A stretch of DNA of 64,000 bases from Nocardia beijingensis NBRC 16342 (GTDB lineage: Bacteria; Actinomycetota; Actinomycetes; Mycobacteriales; Mycobacteriaceae): NCBI RefSeq assembly GCF_001612785.1, contig NZ_BDBC01000059.1, positions 1 to 64,000 on the forward strand. Direction: 5' to 3'. Made by a program: the position numbers and the translations under genes. Shown one piece after another: positions 62,523 to 64,000 of this stretch. Every line of letters starts with the position of its first letter. The first letter of the stretch is position 1. The notes under the pieces were generated by a model, which saw nothing but the letters and a program-made list of their open reading frames with translations, made no database searches and was not told where the DNA came from.

Positions 62523-63137
62523 ATGAGTAGGACCGCCCGGGTGGAGCGGGTCACCAAGGAATCCAGCATCGTCGTCGAGCTGGACCTGGACGGCACCGGC
62601 AAGACCGAGATCGCCACCGGCGTCCCCTTCTACGACCACATGCTGACCGCGCTCGGGGCGCACGCGAGCTTCGACCTGACCGTGCGCGCGGAAGGTGACA
62701 TCGAGATCGAGGCGCATCACACGGTCGAGGACACCGCCATCGTGTTCGGTCAGGCGCTGGGCAAGGCGCTGGGCGACAAGGCGGGCATCCGCCGCTTCGG
62801 CGACGCCTACATCCCGATGGACGAGACGCTGGCGCACGCCGCGGTCGACGTGTCCGGCCGCCCCTACTGCGTGCACACCGGAGAGCCGGATCACCTGGTG
62901 CACACCGTGATCCCCGGTTCCGGGCCGGGCGCGCCGTACTCGACGGTGCTCAACCGCCACGTCTTCGAGTCGATCGCGCTGAACGCGCGCATCGCGCTGC
63001 ACGTGCGGGTGCTCTACGGCCGCGACCAGCACCACGTCACCGAGGCCGAGTTCAAGGCGGTGGCGCGCGCGCTGCGCACCGCGGTGGAACTCGATCCCCG
63101 GGTGAACGGGATCCCGTCGACGAAGGGGACGCTGTGA
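62523..63137 (+). CDS. hisB: Imidazoleglycerol-phosphate dehydratase
   Basis: HisB, 204 residues, single-function dehydratase removing water from imidazole-glycerol phosphate. It has the two metal-binding sets of the family: GVPFYDHMLTALGAHASFDL with HHTVEDTAIVFGQAL, and the second repeat NRHVFESIALNARIALHVRVLYGRDQHHVTEAEFKA (as DQHHVTEAEFKA). The ATG at 62523 begins MSRTARVERVTKESS; a TTG at 62511 would add four residues. The stop overlaps the hisH start by four bases. Confidence 0.95.
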   Translation: MSRTARVERVTKESSIVVELDLDGTGKTEIATGVPFYDHMLTALGAHASFDLTVRAEGDIEIEAHHTVEDTAIVFGQALGKALGDKAGIRRFGDAYIPMDETLAHAAVDVSGRPYCVHTGEPDHLVHTVIPGSGPGAPYSTVLNRHVFESIALNARIALHVRVLYGRDQHHVTEAEFKAVARALRTAVELDPRVNGIPSTKGTL

Positions 63138-63769
63138 CCGCCAAATCCGTGGCCCTGCTCGACTACGGGTCGGGGAACCTGCACTCCGCCGAACGCGCGC
63201 TGACCAGGGCGGGCGCGCGGGTCGATGTGACCGCCGACCCGGAGGCGGTGCTGGCCGCCGACGGTCTGGTCGTGCCGGGCGTCGGCGCGTTCGCCGCGTG
63301 CATGGCGGGCCTGCGCGGGGTGCGGGGCGAGCGCCTGATCGGTCAGCGGCTGGCCGGCGGGCGGCCGGTGCTCGGCATCTGCGTGGGCATGCAGATCCTG
63401 TTCGAGCGGGGCGTCGAGTTCGGCGAGGAGACCGACGGGTGCGCCGAATGGCCGGGCACGGTGGAACGGCTGTCCGCGCCGGTGCTGCCGCACATGGGCT
63501 GGAACACCGTCTCCGCCCCGTCCGACAGCGTGCTGTTCGCGGGCTTGGACGCCGACACCCGTTTCTATTTCGTGCACTCCTATGCCGCGCAGACCTGGGA
63601 CCTGCCGCCCAGCGAGCATTTCGCCGCGCCCAAACTGACCTGGGCCGAGCACGGGGTGCCGTTCCTGGCGGCGGTGGAGAACGGCGCGCTGTCGGCGACC
63701 CAGTTCCACCCGGAGAAGTCCGGCGACGCGGGCGCTCAGCTGCTGCGCAACTGGGTGAACGCCCTGTAG
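63134..63769 (+). CDS. hisH: Imidazole glycerol phosphate synthase, glutaminase subunit
   Basis: HisH, 211 residues, supplies ammonia from glutamine to HisF. It begins VALLDYGSGNLHSAERAL, the nucleophilic cysteine is in GICVGMQILFERG, and the catalytic histidine and glutamate are in QFHPEKSG; HMGWNTV and FYFVHSY are also typical. The GTG at 63134 overlaps the hisB stop. In mycobacteria hisA follows directly, but here the next gene, from 63811, is on the opposite strand, so the rest of the pathway lies beyond it or elsewhere. Confidence 0.95.
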   Translation: MTAKSVALLDYGSGNLHSAERALTRAGARVDVTADPEAVLAADGLVVPGVGAFAACMAGLRGVRGERLIGQRLAGGRPVLGICVGMQILFERGVEFGEETDGCAEWPGTVERLSAPVLPHMGWNTVSAPSDSVLFAGLDADTRFYFVHSYAAQTWDLPPSEHFAAPKLTWAEHGVPFLAAVENGALSATQFHPEKSGDAGAQLLRNWVNAL

Positions 63770-63772
63770 GGC

Positions 63773-63801
63773 CGGTCCCGCGCGCCCAGCGCACGGGACC
63801 G
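63773..63801. terminator. Hairpin between hisH and the convergent gene
   Basis: CGGTCCCG (63773-63780) pairs with CGGGACCG (63794-63801) around a 13-base loop, starting four bases after the hisH stop and ten bases from the stop of the convergent gene. It probably terminates both transcripts. No T-run is present. Confidence 0.6.
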
Positions 63802-63810
63802 CCCGCTCGG

Positions 63811-64000
63811 TCAGTGCTTCCTGACCTTGCTGACCAGCCAGCGTCCGTCGACGTGCTCCACCGTCACGGTCATCGACATGCGGCCGGTCTGCGGGAGACC
63901 GTCGGTCTCGTCGCTGGTCACCGTCCGCACCACGTCGACGTCCACCTCGGCGCGGTTGTCGTCACCGGAGACGATGCGGCAATCGGCCGAGTTGGCCTCG
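63811..64000 (-). CDS. C-terminal end of an unknown protein (cut by window edge)
   Basis: The last 62 codons of a minus-strand gene that continues past the right edge. Its end reads SADCRIVSGDDNRAEVDVDV, then TGRMSMTVTVEHVDGRWLVSKVRKH. The pattern of beta strands ending in a VDGRWLVSKV-like strand resembles the C-terminus of Mce-associated or other NTF2-like proteins. The TGA stop is at 63811-63813. It is convergent with hisH. The family assignment is tentative because most of the protein is not visible. Confidence 0.7.
   Translation of the reverse strand, partial: EANSADCRIVSGDDNRAEVDVDVVRTVTSDETDGLPQTGRMSMTVTVEHVDGRWLVSKVRKH

Overview
The window is about 64 kb of very GC-rich DNA with densely packed genes, many GTG or TTG starts and GC-rich third codon positions. 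The gene content and order (dnaE, ilvA, treZ/treY/glgX, bioA-bioF-bioD, bioB with its 75-residue partner and a DUF2567-type membrane protein, nrtR/nadA-nadB-nadC, hisD-hisC-hisB-hisH) is the order known from Mycobacterium chromosomes. The extra material between these blocks suggests a Nocardia or close relative (order Mycobacteriales). This assignment is inferred from gene order and protein character, not from a search. I see no insertion sequence, prophage, CRISPR array, tRNA or rRNA, so this looks like ordinary chromosome.

Layout. 1-7387 (minus strand): an acetate/monocarboxylate block with the start of acetyl-CoA synthetase, an ActP-like symporter with its DUF485 partner, a second symporter with a small membrane protein, and a LytS/LytTR-type sensor kinase and response regulator that probably control it. 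7632-11180: dnaE. 11443-16629: three regulator-target pairs or islands (rhodanese/MarR; epoxide hydrolase; MFS pump with TetR) and a secreted protein. 16633-28658: a methyltransferase, treZ, a beta-lactamase-fold esterase, ilvA, an F420-type reductase, a DUF2235 protein, then treY and glgX; treZ, treY and glgX together convert glycogen to trehalose. 28882-34433: a MarR-GNAT fusion, bioA, a cupin/MarR pair, bioF and bioD. 34683-42683: an anchored hydrolase, a sulfonate-type ABC transporter with a flavin monooxygenase, an MFS protein and a secreted lipase. 42754-46286: bioQ, bioB, bsaP and membrane or small proteins. 46303-50786: nrtR and nadABC. 50810-59777: an AlkZ-like protein, an ArsR/MFS pair, a secreted hydrolase, arylamine N-acetyltransferase, a penicillin-binding protein and a Ser/Thr kinase. 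60010-63769: hisD-C-B-H. 63811-64000: the end of a convergent gene.

The strongest new reading concerns regulation. Three copies of the palindrome TGAAC-N3-GTTCA stand before bioA, bioF and bioB, and a TetR gene of the BioQ type sits divergently beside bioB, so the whole biotin pathway in the window forms one visible regulon. At least six regulator genes (MarR 11849, TetR 15507, MarR-GNAT 28882, MarR 31700, NrtR 46303, ArsR 52608) each have clear palindromic or repeated sites in their own promoter region, in most cases shared with a divergent or adjacent target. The window contains no obviously undescribed large system. The most unusual items are the paired symporter/LytTR cluster with a duplicated gene scar, the two exactly abutting 21-bp operators at 31657-31698, and the 108-base tail-to-tail coding overlap of the DUF2235 gene with treY.
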